NCBI GenBank assembly: GCA_044223665.1
Contig: JBGALT010000016.1
Coordinates: 1-64,000, forward strand
DNA from: JBBSAT01 sp044223665
GTDB lineage: Bacteria; Myxococcota_A; Polyangia; Polyangiales; Sandaracinaceae
DNA: 64,000 nucleotides
Direction: 5' to 3'
The notes under the pieces were generated by a model. That model was not told the origin of the DNA. It was given only the letters and a program-made list of their open reading frames with translations, and did no database searches. This document shows, one piece after another, positions 40,713 through 49,846 of this stretch. The translations under genes were made by a program, and so were the position numbers. Position 1 is the stretch's first letter; each line of letters starts with the position of its first letter.

Positions 40713-43241
40713 GTGCTGCAGAACGAGCTGGGTGGGAACGTCGCGTTCGACAACGCCGATCAGGCGCGCCAAGCGCTCGCGAAGAGCGATCTCGCGGGCG
40801 CGCTCTATCACGTGAGCTCCGCGCTCGCGACGGAGCCGCAGAACCGGCAGTGGCGCGCGATCCTCGACGAGGTGCTCACGAAGGCGCCCGACCCGATGGT
40901 CTTCGTGCGCAAGGACGAGCCCAAGCACGACTACATCACGGCCGCGACGCGCAGCTACGTGCACGCCTTCAAGCGCGAGTGGCTCGACGCGTTCGCGCTC
41001 GTCGCCGAGGTCTGCGCCGTCCGGCCCGACGCGCCGTTCCTGCTCTGGGCGACGGAGTGGGCCCAGCAGCCGGGCGCGCTCGACGCGATCTCGGCCGACG
41101 ATCTCGAGAAGCGGGTCTTGCCGCCCATCGCGCGCATGGCCTCGAGCCTTCCTTCGCCGACGAAGGAGACCGACGAGCGCAGGAAGAACGTCGATGCGGC
41201 GGCCGGCCTCTTGAACGCCTTCTACGCCAAGCACCCGCAGCACCCGTTCCTCTCGTTCGTGATCGCGTCGGTGCTGCGCCGCCAAGGGCAGTTCGATCTC
41301 GCGATCCAGTACGCCGGGCACGCGCACCAGCTCAAGAACGACTGGAACACCAGCGTCGGCCTCGCGTGCGCCTACCGCGACGCGAAGAAGGTCGACGAGG
41401 CCGTGCAGTGGTTCCGCCACGCGTACGCGCAGCGCCCGGACGACGTCTCGGCCCTGCTCGACATCGGCGACAGCTACCTCGATGCCAAACGCTGGGACGA
41501 GGCGATCGGCGCCTACCGCGAGGTCCTCGCCAAGCAGCCGAACGAGGACTGGGCGAGCGCTTCGATCCTCTACGCGACCTTCGAGAAGTCGCAGGCCCCC
41601 GCGGACTTCGACGCGCTCTTCGACGCGAGTGGCCGGAGCCGGCGCGCACAGGAGCTCTACTTCCGCATCGTCGGCGACCACCCGTACTTCACGTGGCTGC
41701 CGCATCCGGGCGACTCCACGTACTTCGCCGCGCGCCAGGTGGTGGCCGACCTCACACGCCGCCCGCCGGCGACGCCCACGCTCGGCATCGACGTGCACCT
41801 GACGCACATGGAGGCGCCGAGCGCGCTCCGCGCTTTCAAGCTCTGGACCGACACGCGCAACTGGAAGCAGGTCGGAATGCGCGCGCTCGTCGAGGGCGTG
41901 CAGCAGCCCGACACGCGCTACGCGAAGGGCCAGGTCGACTTCCAGCTCTGGGCCTTCGACGACAAGGTGCCGCGCCCCAACTGCCCCGCGCCCGACCCGC
42001 GCGTGCAGCAGGCGATCGCCGCGATCGTCGTCAAGCCTTTCGCGCTCTCGGTCTGGGATCGAGACGCCAAGGCGCTCGCCGCGCAGATGGGCCCGCGCTG
42101 GCTGAACCAGCTGCTCTACACGATGGTGCAGCCGCCGCCGCTGCCGCAGCCGAATTCCGATCCGTTCTTCTGGCTCCAGAAGGTGCAGATCGCCGTCACC
42201 CTGGTCATCGCGAACCTCGATGCGGGCTGGGAGGGCAGCACGCGCAAGCGCGCGCTCGAGTCGATCGCGCGCGGCCCCGTCGACTGGACGGTCGATGCGG
42301 CGGTGATCGCGATGGGCTGGATCGCCAAGAACGATCCCAGCGCGCGACCGGCGATCGAGCAGTTCTTCGCGTGGCTCGAGACGCAGATCCCGACCCAAGG
42401 GTTCACTTGCTACGAGTACCCGCTCGTCAACGTCTGGCGGAACCTCGGCGGCCACCCGAAGGAGCTGCAGGACAAGCTCGATCGCTGGAAGGCGCGCTGC
42501 GAGACGCAGAAGATCGAGTTCGCCGAGGAGAAGCACGCCGGCCTCACGCTCGAGGAGTACGCGAAGATGTGCTCGGAGCGCGACGGCATCATGGGCCGCG
42601 TCGCGATGCAGGGTCAGGGCATGCAGATGGGCCAGGCCGTCGGCGGCGCGCTGCTCGGCGGGCTCGCGCGCGGCCTCATCGGCGGCATGGCCGGCAACAT
42701 CGCGGGCGGCGCGCTCGCGGGCGGCGTGAACAGCATGGGCTACCAGGGCGAGCTCCAGCAGCTCTGCGCGAAGTACCGCGTGCCGGCGCTGCAAGGGGGC
42801 CTGCTCGGCCGCGTGCCGGCGTGGGATCAGCGCATCCAGAACGATCCGAACGTGCAGAAGAAGTTCCTCGCCGCGCAGCAGAAGGCGGCGCTCGCGGCGC
42901 AGGGCGTGAGCGCGCAGGAGCAGCGCGCGATGGCCCAGGTGATGAGCGGCGGCATGGACGTCGAGTCCATGAAGCAGAACCACCAGGTCGCGGTGCAGCA
43001 GATTGCCGCTGGCCAGGGCGGCGACGCCGATCCGGTGGTCTTCCCCGGTGGCAAGGTCGCCAAGCTCAGCGACTACGTGGGCCTGCTCCGCGGGATGCAG
43101 GGCGGCGACTTCAACGGCGCGCTGCGCAAGTACGGCCTCGACATGGGCAGCTACACGCAGGTCGCCCAGGCCTGGGGCGCCAAGCTCGCGAGCGACCCGG
43201 TGCTGAACGCGAAGTTCGGCAAGATGATGAGCGGCGTCTGA
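40713..43241 (+). CDS. Large TPR-repeat protein with a glycine-zipper segment
   Basis: 842 residues from GTG 40713. The N-terminal 320 residues are TPR-like helices (ALAKSDLAGALYHVSSALATEPQNRQWRA, FDLAIQYAGHAHQLKNDWNT, WDEAIGAYREVLAKQPNEDWA). The centre (about 330-620) is unrecognised. Near residue 635-665 a Gly-rich hydrophobic run (GQAVGGALLGGLARGLIGG, MAGNIAGGALAGGV) has the GxxxG spacing of glycine zippers and might insert in a membrane. Probably a scaffold for a protein complex; no signal peptide is seen. Confidence 0.78.
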   Translation: MLQNELGGNVAFDNADQARQALAKSDLAGALYHVSSALATEPQNRQWRAILDEVLTKAPDPMVFVRKDEPKHDYITAATRSYVHAFKREWLDAFALVAEVCAVRPDAPFLLWATEWAQQPGALDAISADDLEKRVLPPIARMASSLPSPTKETDERRKNVDAAAGLLNAFYAKHPQHPFLSFVIASVLRRQGQFDLAIQYAGHAHQLKNDWNTSVGLACAYRDAKKVDEAVQWFRHAYAQRPDDVSALLDIGDSYLDAKRWDEAIGAYREVLAKQPNEDWASASILYATFEKSQAPADFDALFDASGRSRRAQELYFRIVGDHPYFTWLPHPGDSTYFAARQVVADLTRRPPATPTLGIDVHLTHMEAPSALRAFKLWTDTRNWKQVGMRALVEGVQQPDTRYAKGQVDFQLWAFDDKVPRPNCPAPDPRVQQAIAAIVVKPFALSVWDRDAKALAAQMGPRWLNQLLYTMVQPPPLPQPNSDPFFWLQKVQIAVTLVIANLDAGWEGSTRKRALESIARGPVDWTVDAAVIAMGWIAKNDPSARPAIEQFFAWLETQIPTQGFTCYEYPLVNVWRNLGGHPKELQDKLDRWKARCETQKIEFAEEKHAGLTLEEYAKMCSERDGIMGRVAMQGQGMQMGQAVGGALLGGLARGLIGGMAGNIAGGALAGGVNSMGYQGELQQLCAKYRVPALQGGLLGRVPAWDQRIQNDPNVQKKFLAAQQKAALAAQGVSAQEQRAMAQVMSGGMDVESMKQNHQVAVQQIAAGQGGDADPVVFPGGKVAKLSDYVGLLRGMQGGDFNGALRKYGLDMGSYTQVAQAWGAKLASDPVLNAKFGKMMSGV

Positions 43242-43244
43242 CCT

Positions 43245-43280
43245 TCCGCGCCGGCCCGCGCGGAAGAGCCGGCGCGCGGA
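43245..43280 (+). terminator. Hairpin after the TPR gene
   Basis: TCCGCGCCGGC (43245-43255) pairs with GCCGGCGCGCGGA (43268-43280) apart from a two-base bulge, three bases after the stop. No T-run. Confidence 0.4.
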
Positions 43281-43302
43281 CGAAAGATCGAGCCGGCGCG
43301 AA

Positions 43303-45474
43303 GTGGTGTACAAGCGAGATCGCGTGAACGCGGTCCGCGCCTTCGTCTTCCTCGGAGCGTTTCTCCTCTTCACCATGGAGCCGATGGTGGGGCGCATGCT
43401 GCTCCCCCACTTCGGCGGCGCGTTCCACGTGTGGACGACGTCCCTGATGTTCTTCCAGGGCGTGCTCTTCCTCGCGTACGCGTACGCGCACCTCGGCGAG
43501 CCGCGCCTCGGGCGCGGGCACTTCGCGGTGATCGCGATCCCGCTCTTGGCGCTGCCGCCGATCGTGGTGATCGAGGGCGCCCACGACGTGCCGGCGCTGC
43601 TCTTCGCGCTGGCACGGGCGAGCGCGCTGCCCTTCGCCGCGCTCGCGACGACGAGCGTCGTCGCCCAGCACTGGGTGCATCGCTCGAGCCTGCCCGATCG
43701 CGACAATCCGTACTGGCTCTACGGCACGAGCAACGTCGGCTCGATGCTCTCGCTCGTCGTCTACGCGCTCCTCGTCGAGCCCTTCGTCGGCGTGAGCATG
43801 CAGCGAGTCGGCTTCTCGATCGGCTTCGCCCTCTGGATCGGCGCCGGCGTGCTCGCCTACCGCGCGACGCGGCCGAGCGAGGCGACGAAGGCCGCCGATG
43901 CCGCCGTCGTGACGAAGGAAGACGCACCGGCCGAGGCGATCACGCCGGGGCGCATCGCGTACTGGCTGCTCCTCTCGGCCTGCCCGTCGGCGCTCCTCAT
44001 GGGCGTCACGAACGTGATCGCGCTCGACGCCGGCAACGTCCCGCTCGTCTGGATCATCCCGCTCGCGCTCTACCTGCTCACGTTCGTGCTCGCGTTCGAC
44101 GATCCCGATCACCTGCCGGCGATCGTGACGCGCGCGTGGTCCCTCGCGCGCGGGCTCGTCGCCTCGCTCCCCGAGCGCCCGCCGATCCGCCGCGTGCCCG
44201 ACTGGGTGCGCCGCCTCTGGCCGCTCTTCGGCGCCGTTGGGCTCTACGCCGCGATGGGCGGCTCGCTCCGCAGCGAGCAGCAGCAGGTCCTGCTCCATCT
44301 GGGCGTGTTCCTCGTGCTCACGCTCGCCGCGCACGCCGAGCTCTACGAGTCCCGCCCGAGCCCGAAGCGCCTCACGCTCTTCTATCTCGTGCTCTCGCTC
44401 GGCGGCTGGCTCGGCGGCGCCTTCGTCGCGCTCGTCGCGCCGCGCGTCTTCGACCGCCTCTACGAGTACCCGATCGCGATCGTGGTCCTCGTGCTCACCG
44501 TGCTCGTCTACCGCTTCGCGGCGTTCCGCGAGTGGCTGCGCGACGCGGGGATCTTGCCGATCGCGATGGGCGTGCTCCTCATCGTCGTGATCGTGTTCCA
44601 GTACGGCCGCGGCGTGCTCGGCGACACCGACCCCGCGCACGAGCTGACGCGCGCGCGCAGCTTCTACGGCATCTACCAGGTGATCGAGCGCCCGACGCCG
44701 CTCGGCCCGATGCGCGATCTGATCAGCGGCGTCACGCGCCACGGGCGGCAGTTCATGGACGCCCCGCACCGCGAGGAGCCCCTCAGCTACTACCACCGCG
44801 AGGGCTCGCTCGGCGCCGTCATGGACCTGATCCGCGAGCGCGACGAGGCGCGCGGCGAGACGCGCCCGCTGAACATCGCCGCGATCGGCCTCGGCGTCGG
44901 CGCGGCCGCCGCCTACCTCGAGCCCGACGATCACATCACGTTCTTCGAGATCGACGCGCTCGACGATCGCCTCGCGCGCCAGTACTTCCACTACCTCGAG
45001 GACTGCCGCGGGCACGAGGAGACGGTCATCGGCGATGCGCGCGTGACGCTCGAGGAGCTCGCCGCGCGCGAGCACCCGCCCCAGTACGATCTCATCCTCG
45101 TCGACGCGTTCTCGGGGGACGCGATCCCCACGCACCTCGTCACGCGCGAGGCGACCGAGCTCTACTTCCGCCTCCTGCGCGAGGACGGGTACCTGCTCTT
45201 CCACGTGTCGAATCGTTACTACAACCTGCGCCCGGTCCTGGCCGGCATCGCGCGCGCGCTCGGGCGCGAAGGCGCGTGGCGGCGCCGCATGCAGCCCACC
45301 GGTGTCGGCGAGGACCCGAGCGAATATGTGGTCTTTCCCCCCACGATCGAGGCGCTCGCGCCCTTCGACGACAACGGCTGGACGCGCTTCTCGGCAGGGG
45401 GGCTGCCGGAGGTCTCGCTCTGGACCGACGACCGCACCAACACTCTGGCGATCCTCCAGATCGATCTTCAGTAG
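43303..45474 (+). CDS. Membrane protein fused to a spermidine-synthase-like methyltransferase domain
   Basis: 723 residues; start GTG 43303 (GTG codons repeat, so 43306 or the GTG at 43324 are possible). The N-terminal part has about 11 predicted membrane helices, beginning FLGAFLLFTMEPMVGRMLLP, typical of the fused MFS/spermidine synthase family. The C-terminal 230 residues are a Rossmann domain: IAAIGLGVGAAAAYL (AdoMet loop), ITFFEIDALD, VIGDARVTLEEL and DLILVDAFSGDAIPTHLVTRE. Soluble homologues make polyamines; the fused forms have no proven product. Substrate unknown. Confidence 0.88.
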   Translation: MVYKRDRVNAVRAFVFLGAFLLFTMEPMVGRMLLPHFGGAFHVWTTSLMFFQGVLFLAYAYAHLGEPRLGRGHFAVIAIPLLALPPIVVIEGAHDVPALLFALARASALPFAALATTSVVAQHWVHRSSLPDRDNPYWLYGTSNVGSMLSLVVYALLVEPFVGVSMQRVGFSIGFALWIGAGVLAYRATRPSEATKAADAAVVTKEDAPAEAITPGRIAYWLLLSACPSALLMGVTNVIALDAGNVPLVWIIPLALYLLTFVLAFDDPDHLPAIVTRAWSLARGLVASLPERPPIRRVPDWVRRLWPLFGAVGLYAAMGGSLRSEQQQVLLHLGVFLVLTLAAHAELYESRPSPKRLTLFYLVLSLGGWLGGAFVALVAPRVFDRLYEYPIAIVVLVLTVLVYRFAAFREWLRDAGILPIAMGVLLIVVIVFQYGRGVLGDTDPAHELTRARSFYGIYQVIERPTPLGPMRDLISGVTRHGRQFMDAPHREEPLSYYHREGSLGAVMDLIRERDEARGETRPLNIAAIGLGVGAAAAYLEPDDHITFFEIDALDDRLARQYFHYLEDCRGHEETVIGDARVTLEELAAREHPPQYDLILVDAFSGDAIPTHLVTREATELYFRLLREDGYLLFHVSNRYYNLRPVLAGIARALGREGAWRRRMQPTGVGEDPSEYVVFPPTIEALAPFDDNGWTRFSAGGLPEVSLWTDDRTNTLAILQIDLQ

Positions 45475-45519
45475 AATGCTCGGCAGGCGGCCACTCCTCC
45501 GCCGCCCGAGGCGAGCCCG

Positions 45520-45957
45520 ATGACCGACAAGCCCCGAACGCCCTCCAAGCCCCGCATGTCGAGCGCGCGTGGAAGCTCGCCCACGCTGACCGCTCCCGGC
45601 GCCGAGGGAGGCCGGAGGCCTCGACGGGCCCGCGGCGACGAGCCCACGCTGATGGCACCGGTCACACGCGTGCTCTACCGGGTCGTCGACGCCGCCGAGC
45701 TCGCTCGCATCCAGGAGCGCGGGCACCGGAGCTTCGCGCCGATGGAAGGCGCCGAGACGGTGCAGCTGCTCGTCGACGAAGATCACGCCCGCGCGCTCGC
45801 GGGGCCCGGCTGGGTCGTTCGCTTCGCGATCCAACAGAGCGTGCTCGCCGAGTACCAGCCGAGCGGGGCGCCGCCGCGACAGGAGTATCGCCTGCCCGCA
45901 GCGCACGTCGCCGTCCTGAACGCGTCGATCGTGGGCCCGATCGTCGTGCTGCGGTGA
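45520..45957 (+). CDS. Unknown protein with an ADP-ribosyltransferase-like pattern
   Basis: 145 residues, ATG. About 45 N-terminal residues are basic and disordered (Ser/Arg/Pro). The folded part reads VTRVLYRVVDAAELARIQER, then RSFAPMEGAETVQLLVDED, HARALAGPGWVVRFAI and QEYRLPAAHVAVLNASIVG. The order Y-R-V-V, then G-x-R-S-F and acidic residues, recalls small ADP-ribosyltransferase folds; this is a weak, visual resemblance. No signal peptide. The context (between a methyltransferase fusion and paralogous membrane proteins) gives no further clue. Confidence 0.55.
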   Translation: MTDKPRTPSKPRMSSARGSSPTLTAPGAEGGRRPRRARGDEPTLMAPVTRVLYRVVDAAELARIQERGHRSFAPMEGAETVQLLVDEDHARALAGPGWVVRFAIQQSVLAEYQPSGAPPRQEYRLPAAHVAVLNASIVGPIVVLR

Positions 45958-45988
45958 GCGGGCGCGCGACCTCCAGCGCCCGACGCGC

Positions 45989-46942
45989 GTGAGCACCGAT
46001 CTCGCCCAGCTCCTCGACGAGCTCCGCCGGACGGCCGGCGCCGAGCCACGCGTCGACTCGTTCTCCGTCGCGCGCGAGCCCTGCGCGCTGCGCGTGAGCG
46101 TCTCGCACGACTCGCACGGGGCCGTCTCCACGCTGGCGCTCCGCTTCGACTACGACGATCCCGCGCGCATCGCCGCCGTGCGCGGCGCTGGGGGTGAAGC
46201 GCTCGTGGCGATCCGCCCGCTCGAGATCTTGCTCCGGCGGGAGACCGCGGAGGACCGCGCCGCCAAGGCGGATGGGACGAACGGGGAGTGGCAGACCGGC
46301 GATGCCGCGTTCGACGGCGTGGTGTACGTCTCGACACCGAACGACGACGCCCGGGCTCTCGCGGCCGTCTCGCGCGCCGAGGTCCGCTCCGCGGCGCTCG
46401 ATCTGTTCGCGATGGGCTTCGAGCAGATCACGATCGACGGCGGGGACTCGATCGGCAAGGGCGCCGTGGAGGCACGGAGGAGCCGCGAGGCTCGGGACAC
46501 CCCACGTGCGGCGACCGCCGAGCTGGTACTGGCCGCGATGGAGCAGCTCGCGCGGTACCTCCCGGTCGTCACGCACTCGGGGACGGCCCGCGCGGCGCCT
46601 CCACTGACGTGGCTCACCCGCTCGCTCGCGATCGTGGGCGCGGCTGGCTGGCTGCTGAGCGTCGCATGGGTCGGGCTCCTCGCGAGGATCGTCGACGCGA
46701 TCCGACCCGGATCGCACGACGGCTCGAGCGTGGCACCCGCGATGACGCTCGTGGTCTTGGCCTTCTCCGTCGCCGCCGGGGTGCTGGGCGGTTGGCGCTA
46801 CGGCGAGCTGCTGCGGGCGCGGCTGCGTGGCTCCTCTCAGGCGCGTGAGCGGCTCGGGCGCGCCCGTATCGCGGGCTTCCTCGGGTTCTCGGTGCTCGCC
46901 GCGTTCGTGGGCGCGCTCGCGGTGCTCTTCCTTCGCGCGTGA
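45989..46942 (+). CDS. Paralogous membrane protein, copy 1
   Basis: 317 residues from GTG 45989. Residues 1-205 form a soluble domain; two hydrophobic helices follow (LAIVGAAGWLLSVAWVGLLA and MTLVVLAFSVAAGVLGGW) and a third ends the protein (GFLGFSVLAAFVGALAVLFL). It is a clear paralogue of the protein at 47928: shared motifs include RPLEILLRRETAEDRAAK, FDGVVYVSTPNDD, DLFAMGFEQITIDGG, LRGSSQARERLGRARIA. Family unknown. The copies flank a Tudor-like lipoprotein, so the three may be a unit. Confidence 0.78.
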   Translation: MSTDLAQLLDELRRTAGAEPRVDSFSVAREPCALRVSVSHDSHGAVSTLALRFDYDDPARIAAVRGAGGEALVAIRPLEILLRRETAEDRAAKADGTNGEWQTGDAAFDGVVYVSTPNDDARALAAVSRAEVRSAALDLFAMGFEQITIDGGDSIGKGAVEARRSREARDTPRAATAELVLAAMEQLARYLPVVTHSGTARAAPPLTWLTRSLAIVGAAGWLLSVAWVGLLARIVDAIRPGSHDGSSVAPAMTLVVLAFSVAAGVLGGWRYGELLRARLRGSSQARERLGRARIAGFLGFSVLAAFVGALAVLFLRA

Positions 46943-46991
46943 CATCGACACCCCTGGGCGAGCGCCGGCCCGTCGATGTAGGCTCGCGCGC

Positions 46992-47828
46992 ATGATCTCC
47001 CGACACCTCGTGCGCTCGTTCTCGACGTTGGCCTCGATGCTCGCCCTCGGCGGATGCTGCATGTCGCCGACCCAAGATCCGGCGCCGGCCCAGCCCGTGG
47101 TGGCCGTGCCTCCCACGTCGATCGCCGCGCCGACCGCGCCCGCCTTCACGGTCGGAACGCCCGTCTTGGCCGCGTGGCACGGCAGCCAGTTCTGGTTCGC
47201 TGGCGTCGTCGTGGGCACCGAGGGCGATCTGGTGCGCGTGCAGTACGCGGACGGCTCGAGCGAGCAGCTTCCGCAGGCCTCGATCACACCGGATCACCTC
47301 GGGCCGGGGACCTCCATCGGCGCCCACCAGAGCGGGGAGACCGACTTCCAGCACGCGACGCTGGTCGATCGCATCGGTCACGCCGTGCGCGTGCAGTACG
47401 ACGACGGTCATCAGATGTGGACCAGCGTCGGCCTCGTTCGCGTCGAGTCGGCGTCCGGCCCGCCCGCGCTCGGTAGCTGGACGCCGGCGCCGCCCGTTCC
47501 GGGCACGACCGCGCCGGGCGCGCGCGTGCTGGCCCGCTTCCAGGGCGGCGACTACCTGTGGTGCGCGATCGTCGTCGACCCCGGTCCGACGGGCGCGATG
47601 CGCGTGCTCTACGCGGACGGCGACGGCGAAGAGACGACGCCCGACCGCGTGCTCCCGGACACCCTCGACGTCGGCACGAACGTCGAGGCGCGCGATCGCG
47701 TGGCCGACGCGATCCTGTCCGGCGTCGTGGTGCGACGCGTCGAGTCTGCCGTCGAGCTCCGCGTCGCCGACGGCTCGACGCGCTGGTTCGCGCTCTCCGA
47801 CGTGCGGATGCCGCTGCCCTCGTCCTGA
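46992..47828 (+). CDS. Lipoprotein with Tudor/agenet-like repeats
   Basis: 278 residues from ATG 46992. Lipobox ASMLALGGC at about residue 22. The mature part has at least four short beta-barrel repeats that follow the Tudor/agenet plan: VLAAWHGSQFWFAGVVVG + VRVQYADGSSEQLP; ATLVDRIGHAVRVQYDDGHQ; VLARFQGGDYLWCAIVVD + MRVLYADGDGEETTP; and one more near the end. In eukaryotes these bind methylated residues; as a bacterial lipoprotein the ligand is unknown. Confidence 0.82.
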   Translation: MISRHLVRSFSTLASMLALGGCCMSPTQDPAPAQPVVAVPPTSIAAPTAPAFTVGTPVLAAWHGSQFWFAGVVVGTEGDLVRVQYADGSSEQLPQASITPDHLGPGTSIGAHQSGETDFQHATLVDRIGHAVRVQYDDGHQMWTSVGLVRVESASGPPALGSWTPAPPVPGTTAPGARVLARFQGGDYLWCAIVVDPGPTGAMRVLYADGDGEETTPDRVLPDTLDVGTNVEARDRVADAILSGVVVRRVESAVELRVADGSTRWFALSDVRMPLPSS

Positions 47829-47927
47829 GCTGCGTCCGATCTCGTCATGGCGCGATCCATCGGATCGAGCTTCTGGGCCGAGGGGATCGGCTCTCCGGGC
47901 TGCGGCCCGAGCCCAGGCTGAGCGCAA

Positions 47928-48848
47928 GTGGCCGATCTCGTGGACGAGCTCCGGGCACTGGCGCACGCGGCGAGCGACGCCGACGCGTTCTCCGTGGCGC
48001 TCGGCACGACGACGGTCCGCGTCGCGGTCTCGCGCGACTCCGACGGCGACTTCACGGCGGTCTCGCTGAGCACGCGCTACGACGACGTGGCGCGCGCCAC
48101 GCCGGGCCTCTATCGCGACGGCGAGAAGCTCGCGGCCACGCGACCGCTCGACATCACGCTGCGACGCGAGCACGCCGGCGATCGCGCGGCGAAGGCCGAG
48201 GGCACGAGCTCCGAGTTCCAAGCCGGCGACCCCGCGTTCGACGACGAGGTCTACGTCTCGACCCCGACCACCGACGAGCGCGTGCTCGGCGCCGTCCTGA
48301 GCGGGCAGGTGCGGGCCGCCGCGCGCGAGCTCCTCGCCATGGGCTTCGAGCGCGTGGTGATCGATGGGGAAGGCGGCGCGGTGGTGGCGCGTCGGGGCCA
48401 CGATGCGCGCAGCCCCGCGAGCGCCGTGCACGCGGTCGATGCGTTCGATCGCCTCGCGCGCGGCCTGCCCGCGCTCGAGCACTCGGGAAGCGCTCACCCC
48501 GCCCCGCCGCTCGGGTGGCTGACGAGCCTGCTCGGGATCGTCGGCGCCGCCGGATGGCTGCTCAACGTGACGTGGGTGGGCCTGCTCGTCATGGCCGTCG
48601 ACGCCACGCGGCCGGGGCTCCACGACGGCTCGAACGTCCCGGCGCCCGCGATCGCGGCCGCGATCGGCTTCTCCATCGCGGCCGGGATCGGCGGCGGCTG
48701 GGCCTACGGCGAGCTCCTGCGCGCGGCGGTGCGCGGCTCGTCGCAGGCCCACGAGATCGTCGGACGCGCACGCCTGGCCGCATTCGGCGGCCTCTCGGTG
48801 ATCACGATGTTCTTCTGCGCGCTCGCCGCGCTCGTCGTCTACGACTGA
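47928..48848 (+). CDS. Paralogous membrane protein, copy 2
   Basis: 306 residues from GTG 47928. It aligns from end to end with the protein encoded at 45989: VDELRALAHAASDADAFSVA, RPLDITLRREHAGDRAAKAE, FDDEVYVSTPTTDERVLG, LLAMGFERVVIDGEGG, LGIVGAAGWLLNVTWVGLLV and VRGSSQAHEIVGRARLAAFG. Same layout: soluble domain, two membrane helices, a final helix. Duplication is evident; function unknown. Confidence 0.78.
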   Translation: MADLVDELRALAHAASDADAFSVALGTTTVRVAVSRDSDGDFTAVSLSTRYDDVARATPGLYRDGEKLAATRPLDITLRREHAGDRAAKAEGTSSEFQAGDPAFDDEVYVSTPTTDERVLGAVLSGQVRAAARELLAMGFERVVIDGEGGAVVARRGHDARSPASAVHAVDAFDRLARGLPALEHSGSAHPAPPLGWLTSLLGIVGAAGWLLNVTWVGLLVMAVDATRPGLHDGSNVPAPAIAAAIGFSIAAGIGGGWAYGELLRAAVRGSSQAHEIVGRARLAAFGGLSVITMFFCALAALVVYD

Positions 48849-48903
48849 CCTTGCCATCACCCGGTGAGGGCTGCCCGCAGCGGCTCGACCGTCGCCTCGC
48901 CCT

Positions 48904-49689
48904 TCAGAACGGCATCCGCTTGGCGAGGGCGGTGACGGCGGCAGCGGCGCCGACCGGCGAGCAGCGCACCAGCAGATCGAGCGCGCGGTAGTCGAGACCG
49001 ACGAGCACGCGCGCGCGATCGCTCCGGATCCCGGCGAGGCAGCGGGCCGCCACACGCTCGGCGGGGAGCGCGCGGCCGGCGAGGAACGCGGCCTCTCGCT
49101 CGCGCTGGGCGGGATCGACGGCATGACCGCGTCGGATCAGCTGCGTGTCGACGGGCCCCGGAAAGAGGAGCGTGACGCCCACGCTCGTGCCGTCGAGCTC
49201 GGCGCGAAGGCTCTCGCTGAAGGCGCGCACCGCCGCCTTCGACGCGGCATACGCGCTCTTGCCGGGAAAGCCGAGCCAGGCGAACGAGCTGCACACGTTC
49301 ACGACGTGCGCCTGTGGCTGCGCGCGCAGCAGCGGCAGGAACGCACGACAGCCGTGGACGACGCCGCCGAAGTTCACCGCGACGAGGCGATCGAAGAGGT
49401 CGGGCGGGATCTCCTCGAAGCGGCCGGCGACCGAGATGCCCGCGTTGTTGACGAGCAGATGCGCCGTGCCCACCTCCTTCGCGAGGCGTGACCACGCGGC
49501 GCCGTCGGCGACGTCCATCACGTGCGCCGTGGCGTGACGGTAGCGATCGACGTGCGCCACGAGCTCCGGGTCGCGATCGACGAGGACGAGCGTGGCGCCC
49601 TCGGCATCGAGCGCCCGCGCGATCGCGACGCCGATGCCAGAAGCGGCGCCGGTGACCACACAGACCTTGGCTCCGAAGTCGCGAATCAC
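48904..49689 (-). CDS. Short-chain dehydrogenase/reductase
   Basis: 261 residues from GTG 49689. Classic SDR: cofactor loop TGAASGIGVAIARAL (about residues 13-26), acidic residue ending strand 2 (LVLVDRDPE, favouring NAD), NNAGISVAGRF, and catalytic Ser (NVCSSFAWLGFPGKS) with YAASK. The end (ALPAERVAARCLAGIRSDRA, VGLDYRALDLLVRCSP) has a membrane-associated helix, as in some steroid/retinol-type SDRs. Substrate unknown. Confidence 0.92.
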   Translation of the reverse strand: MIRDFGAKVCVVTGAASGIGVAIARALDAEGATLVLVDRDPELVAHVDRYRHATAHVMDVADGAAWSRLAKEVGTAHLLVNNAGISVAGRFEEIPPDLFDRLVAVNFGGVVHGCRAFLPLLRAQPQAHVVNVCSSFAWLGFPGKSAYAASKAAVRAFSESLRAELDGTSVGVTLLFPGPVDTQLIRRGHAVDPAQREREAAFLAGRALPAERVAARCLAGIRSDRARVLVGLDYRALDLLVRCSPVGAAAAVTALAKRMPF

Positions 49690-49846
49690 GGCGATCTGCT
49701 CTCGGCGGCGACGGCGTGGGGGAGAGCCGGATCTCTTGCCGACCGGCCGCGTGCCCGCAAGCCGAACGAGCGCGTGCGCTGCGTCTCGCACCGACGCTGA
49801 CGGTCGACACCGCGACGACGACGCGAGCGCCCGAGGAAGCCCGCGG

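Noticed and set aside
39732..46131. Two open frames of over 1000 codons on the minus strand
   Set aside because: They run antisense to msrA, the TPR gene and the membrane methyltransferase, and read as His/Arg/Glu-rich shadows.
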